Shown here: positions 16,777-24,328 of the stretch, piece by piece | How positions within the stretch are numbered: the first letter of the stretch is position 1 | How the letters are laid out: each line of letters opens with the position of its first letter | From: Cedecea sp000277545 | GTDB taxonomy: Bacteria; Pseudomonadota; Gammaproteobacteria; Enterobacterales; Enterobacteriaceae | Strand: one strand, 5' to 3' | Length of the DNA: 64,000 nucleotides | NCBI GenBank assembly: GCA_050847315.1 | Contig: CP193791.1 | Notes under the pieces: model-generated | Seen by the model: only the letters and a program-made list of their open reading frames with translations | Databases searched by the model: none | Told to the model about the DNA's origin: nothing | Program-made: the position numbers and the translations under genes

Positions 16777-17955
16777 TCAGTTAACGGCAGCGCTGGTAGC
16801 GGCCATGGCGACAGGTTTCGCGTTCACCGGCATGCCCGGCATAAACACTTTCTGTAGCCCGTCGACGATGACTTTATCGCCAGGGTTCAGCCCCTGCTGC
16901 ACGATGCGCAGCCCGGCGGCCAGGCGGCCCGGCGTGATGTCGCGGCGCTGGGCCTTGCCGTCTTTATCCACGATGTAGACGTATTTTCTGTCCTGGTCAG
17001 TCAGCACCGCTTTGTCGTTGATCAGCAGGGCCTGGAACTCTGCACTACCCGGCAGGCGAACGCGGGCGAACAGCCCCGGCGTGAACTGACGCTGGGCGTT
17101 ATCCAGCAGGGCGCGCATGCGGATGGTGCCGGTGCTGGCGGTGAGCTGGTTGTCGAGGAAGTCTACGGTGCCCTGATGCGGGTAACCTTCTTCGCCGGAC
17201 AGGCCAATTTCAACCGGCAGGGCTTTATGGTCGCTGGACGCGCCCTGGCCGCTGCGGGCGAGGTTCTGGTAGTGCAGATAGGTGGATTCATCCACGTCGA
17301 AGTAGGCGTAAACCGTCTTCTGAGACACCACGGTGGTGAGCACGCTGGCGCTGTCGCCCGCCGTTACCAGGTTACCGCTGGTGATCAGCGCGCGGCTGGC
17401 ACGGCCGTCGATCGGGGCGGTGACTTTTGTGAAGTCGAGGTTTAGCTGAGCCGCGTCAACCGCCGCTTGTGCCGCACGAATATCGGCGTCGGCCTGGGTA
17501 GCGGCGGAGCGGCGCTGTTCCCACTCTTCGCGGGAGATCACGTTGGTGCCGATCAGCTTGTCGGTGCGGCTGGCTTCGCTGCGGGCAAGGCTGGCCTGGG
17601 TTTTGGCTCTCATCAACGCCGCCTGCGCCTGTTCCAGCGCGGCGCGGTAGGTTCTGTCGTCGATGGTGAACAGAACTTCGCCTTTCTTCACTTCCTGGCC
17701 GTCGGTGTAGTTCACTTTGTCGATATAGCCGGAGACGCGGGGGCGGAGCTGAACGCTTTCCACCGCTTCGATGCGGCCGTTAAAACTATCCCACTGGCTG
17801 ACGGGTTTCACCACCACGTCGGCGACGCTCACGGCTGGTGCCTGCGGCACGGCGTTTTGTGCGACTCCCCGGTCGCATCCGGCGAGCAGCGCGGCAAGCA
17901 GTACCGGCCCCAACACGCGCAGATGAAGGCTAACCCAATGTTTTTGCAGGCTCAT
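16777..17955 (-). CDS. oqxA: Periplasmic adaptor (membrane fusion protein) OqxA
   Basis: 392 residues from the ATG at 17955 (family 391-392); the reading upstream to 18063 is not part of the gene. N-terminal lipoprotein signal with lipobox LLAGCDRG anchors it to the inner membrane. Then the split lipoyl/barrel-sandwich (VQLRPRVSGYIDKVNY and VTAPIDGRASRALI), a coiled-coil hairpin between them, beta barrel and membrane-proximal domain (KYVYIVDKDGKAQRRDI, GLQKVFMPGMPV). It bridges OqxB to TolC. First gene of the oqxAB operon, divergent from rarA. Confidence 0.97.
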   Translation of the reverse strand: MSLQKHWVSLHLRVLGPVLLAALLAGCDRGVAQNAVPQAPAVSVADVVVKPVSQWDSFNGRIEAVESVQLRPRVSGYIDKVNYTDGQEVKKGEVLFTIDDRTYRAALEQAQAALMRAKTQASLARSEASRTDKLIGTNVISREEWEQRRSAATQADADIRAAQAAVDAAQLNLDFTKVTAPIDGRASRALITSGNLVTAGDSASVLTTVVSQKTVYAYFDVDESTYLHYQNLARSGQGASSDHKALPVEIGLSGEEGYPHQGTVDFLDNQLTASTGTIRMRALLDNAQRQFTPGLFARVRLPGSAEFQALLINDKAVLTDQDRKYVYIVDKDGKAQRRDITPGRLAAGLRIVQQGLNPGDKVIVDGLQKVFMPGMPVNAKPVAMAATSAAVN

Positions 17956-18120
17956 TATTCTTATTCCGATAGTTGAAGTCGGCCGGGCAAGACGCAGCGG
18001 AGGGTGCCGCGCCACTTCCTTTGTCCGGGCTGACCTGAGGCCATTTGTGTCGCTCATCGGCACAAAATGTGTATCAATTACGAATACAGTATCGCGGCGA
18101 TTGTAGGAAGGCGTAGAACT

Positions 18121-18145
18121 AAGTGCAAGAATAATTGTTGCACTT
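18121..18145. promoter_or_regulatory. Perfect inverted repeat in the oqxA-rarA divergent region
   Basis: AAGTGCAA-gaataattg-TTGCACTT (8-bp arms, 9-bp spacer) lies 166 bases from the oqxA start and 146 from the rarA start; a smaller GCAC-tttct-GTGC overlaps its right arm (18140-18152). The 335-bp gap must hold both promoters. OqxR (Rrf2) or RarA could bind here; the symmetric arms favour a dimeric repressor such as OqxR. Confidence 0.45.
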
Positions 18146-18290
18146 TCTGTGCTATTTGTGCCATTCGAAAAAGGCCCATTTGTAACGAGGGTTTAATGTA
18201 ACAATAAAACTTGCAATTATTGTCAAAGCAGGTCAGATTTAAATGCAACTGATAAAGATGCTTTTAACAAACCCGCAGGGGAGAGAGACA

Positions 18291-18641
18291 ATGAGCACCG
18301 ATGCCTTCATGCATGATTTACTCGGCTGGATTGATACCCACCTCGACAGCCGCCTCGACATCAATACCGTTTCAGCGCGGGCAGGGTACTCGAAGTGGCA
18401 CCTGCAGCGGATCTTCAAGCAGCACACCGGCTACAACCTGGGTGAGTACATCCGCGCGCAAAAGCTGAAGAAATCCGCCGAGCGCCTGAGCCGCACCGCA
18501 GAGCCGATCCTGAACGTGGCGATCTCCCTGGGCTTTGACTCCCAGCAGTCTTTCAACCGCAGCTTTAAGCGCCAGTACGGCATCGCGCCGGGCGTATGGC
18601 GTCGGCAGTTGGCTCACTCCGGGAACCGCTATGGGGCCTGA
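18291..18641 (+). CDS. rarA: AraC/XylS-type activator RarA
   Basis: 116 residues from the ATG at 18291 (GGGGAGAGAGA upstream). It consists only of the two-HTH AraC domain, like MarA/SoxS/RamA: INTVSARAGYSKWHLQRIFKQ and VAISLGFDSQQSFNRSFKRQYG. The place next to oqxA and the divergent orientation identify it as RarA, which in Klebsiella activates oqxAB and, more widely, acrAB and porin regulation. No sensor domain, so activity should follow expression level. Confidence 0.9.
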   Translation: MSTDAFMHDLLGWIDTHLDSRLDINTVSARAGYSKWHLQRIFKQHTGYNLGEYIRAQKLKKSAERLSRTAEPILNVAISLGFDSQQSFNRSFKRQYGIAPGVWRRQLAHSGNRYGA

Positions 18642-18692
18642 GGTTTTTTGCATGCGGGAAATCCGCTTTATACTCGGTTACACCCGACGATA

Positions 18693-18716
18693 AACCCCGG
18701 CAATGACTCCGGGGTT
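18693..18716. terminator. Hairpin between rarA and symE
   Basis: AACCCCGG-caatgact-CCGGGGTT, perfect 8-bp stem between convergent genes; the flanking T-run is short, so efficiency is uncertain. Confidence 0.55.
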
Positions 18717-18727
18717 GGCGTCACACT

Positions 18728-19066
18728 TTAGACTCTGCGCGGCTTCGGCGCGATCACGTCCTCGATAAACGCTTTGACCTGCTTCTGCCTGCGGGCGGAA
18801 AAGTTACACACCTTGCGCAGCGTCTGCATGATCTCCGGCTCTTCCGACGGCGGCAGCGGCTCTTTGGCCGTTAATATCAGGCAGCCCGGCAGAACCCGCA
18901 CCTCCACGCTTGTGCCCGTATCAAAACCCGCTTCCGCAAGCCAGAATCCATTCAACGTTATGGCGGGTGAAGGCTGGAATTTTTTCGAATCTCGAATGTA
19001 GCCCACAGTATAAGTCCTTGTTGTTGTGGGGATGTGCTTCTCTGGCTTATTATGCTCGTTAGTCAT
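18728..19066 (-). CDS. symE: SymE-type SOS-associated toxin
   Basis: 112 residues from the ATG at 19066 (E. coli SymE is 113). The AbrB-like swapped-hairpin core AITLNGFWLAEAGFDTGTSV with VRVLPGCLILTA and the tail LRKVCNFSARRQKQVKAFI match SymE. In E. coli SymE is an SOS-induced toxin first described as an endoribonuclease, with later work pointing to nucleoid/DNA condensation. Its synthesis is repressed by the antisense RNA SymR, which is recognisable across the start codon here. Confidence 0.9.
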   Translation of the reverse strand: MTNEHNKPEKHIPTTTRTYTVGYIRDSKKFQPSPAITLNGFWLAEAGFDTGTSVEVRVLPGCLILTAKEPLPPSEEPEIMQTLRKVCNFSARRQKQVKAFIEDVIAPKPRRV

Positions 19067-19146
19067 AATCAACTCTCGCTCGTTAGTTGGTTGTGATTAG
19101 CGGTTAGGGCGGGTTGCCGCCTGCCTTAATCGCGCTTTCTTTTGGA
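19061..19146 (+). ncRNA. symR: Antisense RNA SymR (type I antitoxin)
   Basis: The + strand begins AGTCATAA (reverse complement of the symE start codon region, as in E. coli symR), contains the conserved TGTGATTAGCG block (19092-19102) and ends with a GC-rich hairpin (GGGCGG...CCGCC) and a T-rich tail near 19137-19146. A -10-like TATTATGCT lies 5-14 bases before 19061. It would pair with the symE ribosome-binding region and block translation. Exact ends are inferred by analogy. Confidence 0.75.
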
Positions 19147-19919
19147 TCTCTTCTTTACAGCTATTCTTACTGCTTAAAACTGCTTACTTCATGCGGGGAT
19201 TATACCTTGGCACCCTGTTTGACTGGGAAATAGGGGAGGGAAATGGAATGCGGCTCGCAGAAAAAATATGGATGGATTTACAGGGGAAAGTTGAGGCTGT
19301 GGTGACTTGATTTCTATTAGAAAAACAACTGGGAAAAATATAATGATTGGAAATAGTTACATATCGCTCAATTCAGCATTAAGAGGATTTTTTTCCCGGT
19401 GTTGCTATTCGCAGCTTTTTCAGCCCACAGCGCCACTTATGAAGATATTCAACGTTTCAATAGCAGCTTGAAACCTGGAGATAAGATCGAATGCAAGATT
19501 TTTGGGGAATTGAATGGTAGGTCAGGTTAAAACACCAGTAGCATGTTACTACACGGAGAGGTATCGCTATATCTAAGGTATCAAACAGATGCGATAGTTT
19601 TTCTGTATGACCTTGAATAGTAAACCTACAGATATCCTTTATTGCATCTCGAAGTAACCATGATGCATACTGATTGATTCATGAAAATGAATGATTGTTG
19701 GATATGCATTTTTTGTCGAAGCTAAAGTTTTCTAACGGACTTTTGCTTACGTTACGAAATGGTATGGAAAGCGTTGCGCAATGTGCCTAGGCATGGCATG
19801 GGAACGGTTGCGTGTAATCAGTAATACTCCCATATTCAACTTCTTCATGATATGTTAGTGAGAACTTGACGGCTGCTTGTGTTGCCCGTGCGTAAAAACA
19901 TAAATTAATTGGATGGATC
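19147..19919. other. AT-rich gene-poor junction with no intact gene
   Basis: Transition from GC-rich core to AT-rich accessory DNA. I see no tRNA, IS or complete gene in it. It holds a 51-codon remnant-like frame (19378-19530) and a TTGACG box at 19866. A GTGCCTAGG at 19785 resembles the integrase arm-type word GGTGCCTA found at both ends of the island, but no ssrA-like core is found nearby. Confidence 0.6.
19378..19530 (+). pseudogene. Remnant or non-canonical-start small secreted protein
   Basis: A 50-codon frame beginning with ATT (codon 1 where an ATG would be expected) reads as K-R-I-F-F-P-V-L-L-F-A-A-F-S-A-H-S-A, a textbook signal peptide, then a short hydrophilic mature part with one cysteine (YEDIQRF..LKPGDKIECK). 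No ATG, GTG or TTG lies upstream in frame before a stop at 19354; the first GTG (19399) is inside the hydrophobic core. It is either a gene broken at its start or one using ATT. Confidence 0.3.
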
Positions 19920-20900
19920 ATGAAGGAATCAGTCAGCGCATCATTAATCATTCAAGGTAAACATAGGTTTTATAGTCTAACTCTTCCTATCGAAATCATA
20001 GCAAGTTGCTGTTCTCCTAATCCTCGCTCCGAAGACCCTGAGGAAGGGTTTCAACGAAGTTTAGATGAGAATAGAGCGGAATCAATCGCAAGTTATATTT
20101 ATAATGGTGGTGTGATACCATCAAGTATTATTCTTTCAGCCCAAGCATCTGCTGATTTTGAATACAATAGTAAGAAGAAAACCTTAAGTTTTAATAACGA
20201 CATTAAATCATTCTTGATTATAGATGGTCAACACCGTGCTTATGGTTTTAGAAAATTATATGAAAAAGGGTTTGATGATAAAAAATTACGTATTCCAGTT
20301 GTTATTTTTTCAGAATTAACACCGATTGATGAAGCAAGATTATTCATTGATGTAAATACATTACAAAAGCCAGTTCCTAAAGAACTATTGCTGGATATCA
20401 AAAAACTAGCTGAAACCGAGAATGCAGAAGAGGAAATGCTAGATCTGATCTTTACTCTATTCGAGGAAAATACAACCAGTTCATTGGTTGGGAAATTATC
20501 TAGATTCGAAAAGAAAAGAAATCTTATATCAAAAGTGACATTTTATGAAGCTTTTAAATTAATATTGCGAGCTTTTGATATTTCTAGTCCACAACGGTTG
20601 TTTGAGATTGTCAACGCATATCTGTTTGCAGCTGAAGATTTATTAAATGCTCAAGGTATTAGTTTTGATGAGGTGATAATCAAACCTACATCATTCAAAA
20701 TATTGATTGGTCACAGCAAGGCTGTTATTGCAATGATATTCGATAATTCACCTGAATCCTCTAGCTTGATTAGCGAGCATAAAAAATATTTGAAAAGAAG
20801 TTTGAATGGAAATATAGCAACTATATTAAATAATCGAGCCACCGCTAAATCTATCGAATTACTTGATAATAAATTGCTTAAAAGAAATATTGTAATATGA
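19920..20900 (+). CDS. DGQHR-domain protein (DndB-like)
   Basis: 326 residues. The ParB/DNA-sulfur-related DGQHR fold is recognised by its name motif FLIIDGQHRAYGF (residues 98-110), an upstream SLDENRAESIASYIYNGG helix and a downstream FIDVNTLQKPVPKELLLDI block. DGQHR proteins occur in phosphorothioation (DndB, a regulator) and in other modification or defence loci, but no dnd genes are here. ATG with GGATGGA upstream. AT-rich, unlike the neighbouring core genes. It overlaps the next gene as ATGA, so the two act together. Confidence 0.85.
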   Translation: MKESVSASLIIQGKHRFYSLTLPIEIIASCCSPNPRSEDPEEGFQRSLDENRAESIASYIYNGGVIPSSIILSAQASADFEYNSKKKTLSFNNDIKSFLIIDGQHRAYGFRKLYEKGFDDKKLRIPVVIFSELTPIDEARLFIDVNTLQKPVPKELLLDIKKLAETENAEEEMLDLIFTLFEENTTSSLVGKLSRFEKKRNLISKVTFYEAFKLILRAFDISSPQRLFEIVNAYLFAAEDLLNAQGISFDEVIIKPTSFKILIGHSKAVIAMIFDNSPESSSLISEHKKYLKRSLNGNIATILNNRATAKSIELLDNKLLKRNIVI

Positions 20901-21829
20901 CAAATCTCGTTAAAATTGAACGACTCTTTAAAACAATATCCTGCCCCCCAATTTTGGGGGCAGGTAGGGTTGCGCATGGAAGAACTATTGAGAAGTTAGA
21001 TAATCTTGATTTCGCATTGACTAATGTAGTAGTTCAGCCAAATCAAGTGTTGACACTACAGATGATAGACTCTAAAGAGTTTGCATATTATATGTCAGGA
21101 GAAGCTAATAGGTTTTTCCTTGCCTCAATGATCTCCTTAGATAGGGCAAAAAATGATGATAGTGAAAATTTATCATGGCAGATTGTTGAGCATTATTATG
21201 CAGCGTATTATGCAGTGCATTACTTGATTCGTGTATCAGGCACTAGTTTAACTAATATTGATAAGGCGGCACTCAGTACTATTTTGAGAGCAAATATAAC
21301 GGGGAGTGTCTATCAGGGGCTAGCAAGTGGGTTAAACTTGATGTGTTATGATCAGTTATGTGAAAATGTAGTGTTGCATAAAAAAGATAAAAAAGGAGGC
21401 TCTCATATTGACGCATGGGCGTCTTGGGTCTCGGTTATTGAAAAACTACTGTTGGCGGCTAATTTAGATATTGAGGAATATACAGAGAGTGCCGTGTCAC
21501 TCTCTGAACATCTTAATTTTATTAGAAGAAGTAATGATACGTTTAGTCCCACAGTAATTCGAAATGAAATAAATTATCAGTTTTCTAACAATGCCTGGTG
21601 TTTTGACGATCTAACTAAAAATAAAATAAATAGAGTGAGGCGTGTATTATCTGAAAATAACATATCACTTAGTGGTAATGGCGATTTGCTTGAAAATTTG
21701 ATTTGTAATAATAATTTTATTATATCGTTGGCTAAAAAAGTTTTCTTATCAGCTTCGGAGAATAACTCAAAAAGTATTTGTAGAAGTTTGTTAAATAAAT
21801 ATAAAAGGAAAATTCCCGCCTTGATATGA
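20897..21829 (+). CDS. Unknown protein with HEPN-like helices, partner of DGQHR protein
   Basis: 310 residues; ATG overlaps the DGQHR stop by four bases. I do not recognise a named family. A helix WQIVEHYYAAYYAVHYLIR (residues 94-112) followed later by a conserved-looking IRNEINYQF (221-229) has the spacing and character of HEPN domains, where the first helix carries aromatic residues and the second an Arg-x4-6-(His/Tyr). If real, it would be a nucleotide-binding or RNase-type effector. The C-terminal quarter is basic and AT-rich. It ends in a terminator. Confidence 0.7.
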   Translation: MTNLVKIERLFKTISCPPILGAGRVAHGRTIEKLDNLDFALTNVVVQPNQVLTLQMIDSKEFAYYMSGEANRFFLASMISLDRAKNDDSENLSWQIVEHYYAAYYAVHYLIRVSGTSLTNIDKAALSTILRANITGSVYQGLASGLNLMCYDQLCENVVLHKKDKKGGSHIDAWASWVSVIEKLLLAANLDIEEYTESAVSLSEHLNFIRRSNDTFSPTVIRNEINYQFSNNAWCFDDLTKNKINRVRRVLSENNISLSGNGDLLENLICNNNFIISLAKKVFLSASENNSKSICRSLLNKYKRKIPALI

Positions 21830-21846
21830 AAAGGTGGGAAGGTTTT
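21813..21846 (+). terminator. Terminator of the DGQHR/HEPN operon
   Basis: TTCCCGCCTT (21813-21822) pairs with AAGGTGGGAA (21831-21840, one G-U), then GGTTTTCATT; the gene's TGA lies in the loop. Confidence 0.7.
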
Positions 21847-22038
21847 CATTAGCTTGAATATTCAGTATATTAATTTTTATCTCATCACCTATCCAATGAT
21901 TAAATTCTTCAACCTTTTTTGTAATGATGAAAATTAATTTCTTAAAAATACCTTACAGCCTTTCTTTATGATCTCATCCCTATCATTATAGGCGGTACGC
22001 GGTGAGCAGCCATAGTATCGACACGGCTAACGTTCTGA

Positions 22039-22268
22039 CATTGCCGGGTTTCCATAGTTTTATGCACCTCAAAAATAATAAAGCTTTATGAGGTGCCTAA
22101 CAAGGTGCCTAGAAGGTTCGGATTTAATTAGTTCAGTTCGGACTGCACGAGATAAATTGCAAACACAAAAAAGCCCGCATAGCTTGAACCATGCGGGCTT
22201 TCAGGACTTCGTATCGGGCTCTGGTAACCGTCAACAAAGGATTTTGGTGGGCTGGCGGAGTCTGAATT
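22039..22268. repeat. Left copy of the int-promoter/ssrA-3' junction (degenerate)
   Basis: Aligns over about 230 bases with 49360-49590. It starts exactly at the integrase start codon (CAT) and includes the hairpin arm with TGAGGTGCCTA, the GGTTCGGATTTAATTAGTT block, the ssrA terminator (AGCCCGCAT..ATGCGGGCT, 22173-22201) and ends in a degenerate ssrA 3' end (TTTTGGTGG-GCTGGCGG at 22242-22258). There is no integrase gene left of it and the tRNA-like part is unpaired, so no functional tmRNA end remains. Confidence 0.85.
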
Positions 22269-22320
22269 GGCCTGCTAACCACCTGAATTAAAATGTTAAT
22301 TATTCAATTCAATTATTCTT

Positions 22321-22343
22321 TGGTGCCTAAGAAGGTGCCTAAA
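22321..22343 (+). repeat. Integrase arm-type sites at the left island end
   Basis: TTGGTGCCTAAGAAGGTGCCTAA carries two direct copies of GGTGCCTAA 13 bases apart, the same word that occurs twice beside the integrase gene (49412-49431) and in the left junction copy. Such paired words outside the core are the arm sites of tyrosine recombinases. Confidence 0.5.
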
Positions 22344-22374
22344 ACTAATTTTCATTTTATCGGTCCGCTTGGCC

Positions 22375-22584
22375 TTATCTTACAAGGCTGCTCAGGAGAT
22401 GGCGAGAGCTGGTTTCGACAATCACCTCGCCGGGCTCCTCTGCGATACGCAGAGTAAGCCCTTGAGCATTAACGGCAGCTATCAGTTCAGCGAGCTCGAT
22501 ACCGTCAACATCGACCGCGATTTTCCCCATGTTCAGCGCCAGCACGTTGATGCTGTCAGCGTTAAGGTTCAGACCGATTTTCAC
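22375..22584 (-). CDS. DUF5983-type small protein behind CbtA
   Basis: 69 residues from a GTG start at 22584 that overlaps the cbtA stop as GTGA. The sequence (VKIGLNLNADSINVLALNMG, then DVDGIELAELIAAV) matches the small genes that follow cbtA/yeeV in E. coli islands (DUF5983, YeeW-like). Function unknown; a partner or modifier of the toxin-antitoxin unit is likely from its fixed place. Last gene of the minus-strand island operon. Confidence 0.75.
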   Translation of the reverse strand: MKIGLNLNADSINVLALNMGKIAVDVDGIELAELIAAVNAQGLTLRIAEEPGEVIVETSSRHLLSSLVR

Positions 22585-22961
22585 TGTGTTTTGTTCTCTC
22601 GATACCGGCCCGTTGTGATGCTGGTTATGGTACTGTAGCCGCTGCTTACTATCAGTCCGGTTGCACGACGGGCACGCAGAATATCGATGGCACCAATCAG
22701 CGGTGAGCACTCGCTGAGGTTGAAACGGCTGTTGTCGGTGCGCACCAGTTCATACCTTTCCACAATGAAATTGACAGCATCACACAGGGAGATACCGGCG
22801 TTGATGTGCGCCTGAATCACGCTGTCGTCGCCAAACGGTGTGTCGTTGAGCGTGAGGCCATAGTGTTTATCCAGCAGATGTGTGAGCAGCATTTGCCAGA
22901 CCTGCTCGGGCGACGGGCAGGGTTCAGCCGCCCGTGGTTCGGGTAAGGGTAAATTTTGCAT
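22581..22961 (-). CDS. cbtA: CbtA/YeeV-family cytoskeleton-targeting toxin
   Basis: 126 residues. The core YGLTLNDTPFGDDSVIQAHI and GISLCDAVNFIVERYELVRTD, with the later DILRARRATGL, is that of CbtA (YeeV, YpjF, YkfI). The toxin binds MreB and FtsZ and blocks their polymerisation, giving lemon-shaped cells; CbeA counteracts it by bundling the filaments (type IV system). AGGATCACACC precedes the ATG. 31 bases after the antitoxin gene. Confidence 0.95.
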   Translation of the reverse strand: MQNLPLPEPRAAEPCPSPEQVWQMLLTHLLDKHYGLTLNDTPFGDDSVIQAHINAGISLCDAVNFIVERYELVRTDNSRFNLSECSPLIGAIDILRARRATGLIVSSGYSTITSITTGRYRENKTQ

Positions 22962-22992
22962 GTGGTGTGATCCTGTTGTCAGATGCGGTAGG

Positions 22993-23319
22993 TCAGCCGG
23001 TGACTGCCGGAGAGGGATAAATCGCGATGTAAACGTAACCGTGTGAACCGAGCGTATCGGCTTGGCAGGTCAGCCCAATGTGATGCAGGGTAACGCGTTG
23101 CTGAAGGCGGGGATTCAGCTCTCCAGTTGAAAGCATCTGTTCCAGCTGTTTCATTATTAGCGGAAAAGCCTGGTCCAGACGCAGTGCTTCAGTGTTGCTG
23201 AAGTCGCCGTTAAATCCTGCCCGGTCAGCCAGAAAGTGCAGCCGGTGGCCTTCCTGCACCAGCCTGGCACCGAAACACGGCGTTTTATCGCACGTGAGCC
23301 CCCATCGTTCAGAATGCAT
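22993..23319 (-). CDS. cbeA: CbeA/YeeU-family antitoxin
   Basis: 108 residues from the ATG at 23319, set by AAGGAGGACAT just upstream; a longer reading from 23379 overlaps the radC-like gene. Family words: WGLTCDKTPCFGARLVQEG, LHFLADRAGFNGDFS, GLTCQADTLGSHGYVYIAIYP. It stabilises MreB/FtsZ polymers against CbtA. In E. coli islands a DUF987 gene (yeeT) usually stands between radC-like and cbeA; here it is missing and only 10 bases separate them. Confidence 0.95.
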   Translation of the reverse strand: MHSERWGLTCDKTPCFGARLVQEGHRLHFLADRAGFNGDFSNTEALRLDQAFPLIMKQLEQMLSTGELNPRLQQRVTLHHIGLTCQADTLGSHGYVYIAIYPSPAVTG

Positions 23320-23329
23320 ATGTCCTCCT

Positions 23330-23797
23330 TCAGGACCAGCCGCGTTCGGCAAACGAGACAATCTTTTTACTGCCGACAATCAGATGGTCCAGCACTCGCA
23401 CCTCAACCAGCGCCAGCGCTTTTTTCAGCCGTTCAGTGATACGCCGGTCGGCCTCGCTGGGCTCGGCATATCCGGAGGGGTGATTGTGGGCAAAGATGGC
23501 AGCGGCGGCGTTGTGCCGTAATGCGGCTTTAACCACCTCGCGGGGATGAATTTCTGTGCTGGCGATGGAGCCATGAAACAGGGTTTCGTGTGCCAGCAGC
23601 CGGTTCTGGTTGTCCAGAAACACCACCATAAACACTTCCCGCTCCAGCCCTGCAAGGTTAAGCCTCAGCCAGTTGCGGGTGAGTGCTGTTGAAGTAAACG
23701 CCACGCCGGGCTCGCGCAGGTGATTTTCTATAAGCGTCAGTGCGCGTTTTATGGTGCGGTGTGATGAAAGTGGAAGGGGTAATACGGCCGTTTCCAT
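23330..23797 (-). CDS. RadC-family JAB/MPN-domain protein (YeeS/YfjY-like)
   Basis: 155 residues, the short form of the family that lacks the N-terminal HhH part of chromosomal RadC. The JAMM zinc-site pattern is visible: FAHNHPSGYAEPSEAD (about residues 100-115, H-x-H-P...S...D) with an upstream glutamate/histidine region (LFHGSIASTEIHPREVVK). Activity is unproven in this family; the gene is a fixed member of CP4-type islands. Good Shine-Dalgarno (GGAGGACATT). Confidence 0.93.
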   Translation of the reverse strand: METAVLPLPLSSHRTIKRALTLIENHLREPGVAFTSTALTRNWLRLNLAGLEREVFMVVFLDNQNRLLAHETLFHGSIASTEIHPREVVKAALRHNAAAAIFAHNHPSGYAEPSEADRRITERLKKALALVEVRVLDHLIVGSKKIVSFAERGWS

Positions 23798-23811
23798 AAT
23801 GTCCTCCGGGA

Positions 23812-24231
23812 TCAGTCGATGATGTGCATGATGGCGCTGCTTTCAGGATGGCTCAGCGCAAATTCTCGCAGGTGATAGTAGTGTTCGCTCATGGCAGGGC
23901 TGCCGGTTCTGCAGGCGTGATGGCTCCAGTTCAGCAGGCAGACACTGATGCCAGCCGCTTCGCTGCTCATCTCCGCGCTGTTGCCATTCAGTTTGTTGAA
24001 CAAGGCCCAGTTGTCTTCGCTATCGGGTGCGATGAAGGCACCACCGTTGCTGAGCGTGTAATAATTCCAGTATCCACCGTTGTAGGCTTCACACAGGCGA
24101 TCCATCCAGGCAAAAGCGCGAGGCTCCAGCAGCATCCATTGCGGAATTTTGCCGAAGTGCTTGGGCCAGAAGTTAAGACGCTGCCTGTCCGGTACGGGTG
24201 ACGCGGTGATGAGTGCTGTGGTTTGATCCAT
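23812..24231 (-). CDS. ArdB/KlcA-family antirestriction-like protein
   Basis: 139 residues. Family words RLNFWPKHFGKIPQWMLLEPRAFAWMDRLC, YNGGYWNYYTLSNGGAFIAP and the SAEMSSEAAGI block identify KlcA/ArdB (YfjX in CP4-57). ArdB-type proteins reduce type I restriction without mimicking DNA directly. It stands on the same island as a complete type I RM system, so it may ease entry of the island or co-resident elements. 14 bases upstream of the radC-like gene. Confidence 0.92.
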   Translation of the reverse strand: MDQTTALITASPVPDRQRLNFWPKHFGKIPQWMLLEPRAFAWMDRLCEAYNGGYWNYYTLSNGGAFIAPDSEDNWALFNKLNGNSAEMSSEAAGISVCLLNWSHHACRTGSPAMSEHYYHLREFALSHPESSAIMHIID

Positions 24232-24257
24232 GTTGATTCCGTATTAGTCGTTTAATA

Positions 24258-24294
24258 AACAAAAAGGCCATGCTTCCCGGAGGAGGCATGGCCT
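24258..24294 (-). terminator. Terminator between secreted-protein gene and antirestriction gene
   Basis: On the minus strand AGGCCATGC..GCATGGCCT (arms 24286-24294 and 24265-24273) is followed by TTTTTGTTTATT. Confidence 0.8.
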
Positions 24295-24328
24295 GACGTT
24301 GATTAATTTGCGGTCTGTTAAAAAACGC

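Noticed and set aside
13760..16978. Plus-strand frames inside oqxB, some over 200 codons
   Set aside because: Antisense shadows of a conserved 1,050-aa pump; low-complexity, His/Arg-rich translations.
22039..22268. Second tmRNA or tRNA gene at the left junction
   Set aside because: Only the last bases and terminator of ssrA are present, and acceptor/T-arm pairing is lost.
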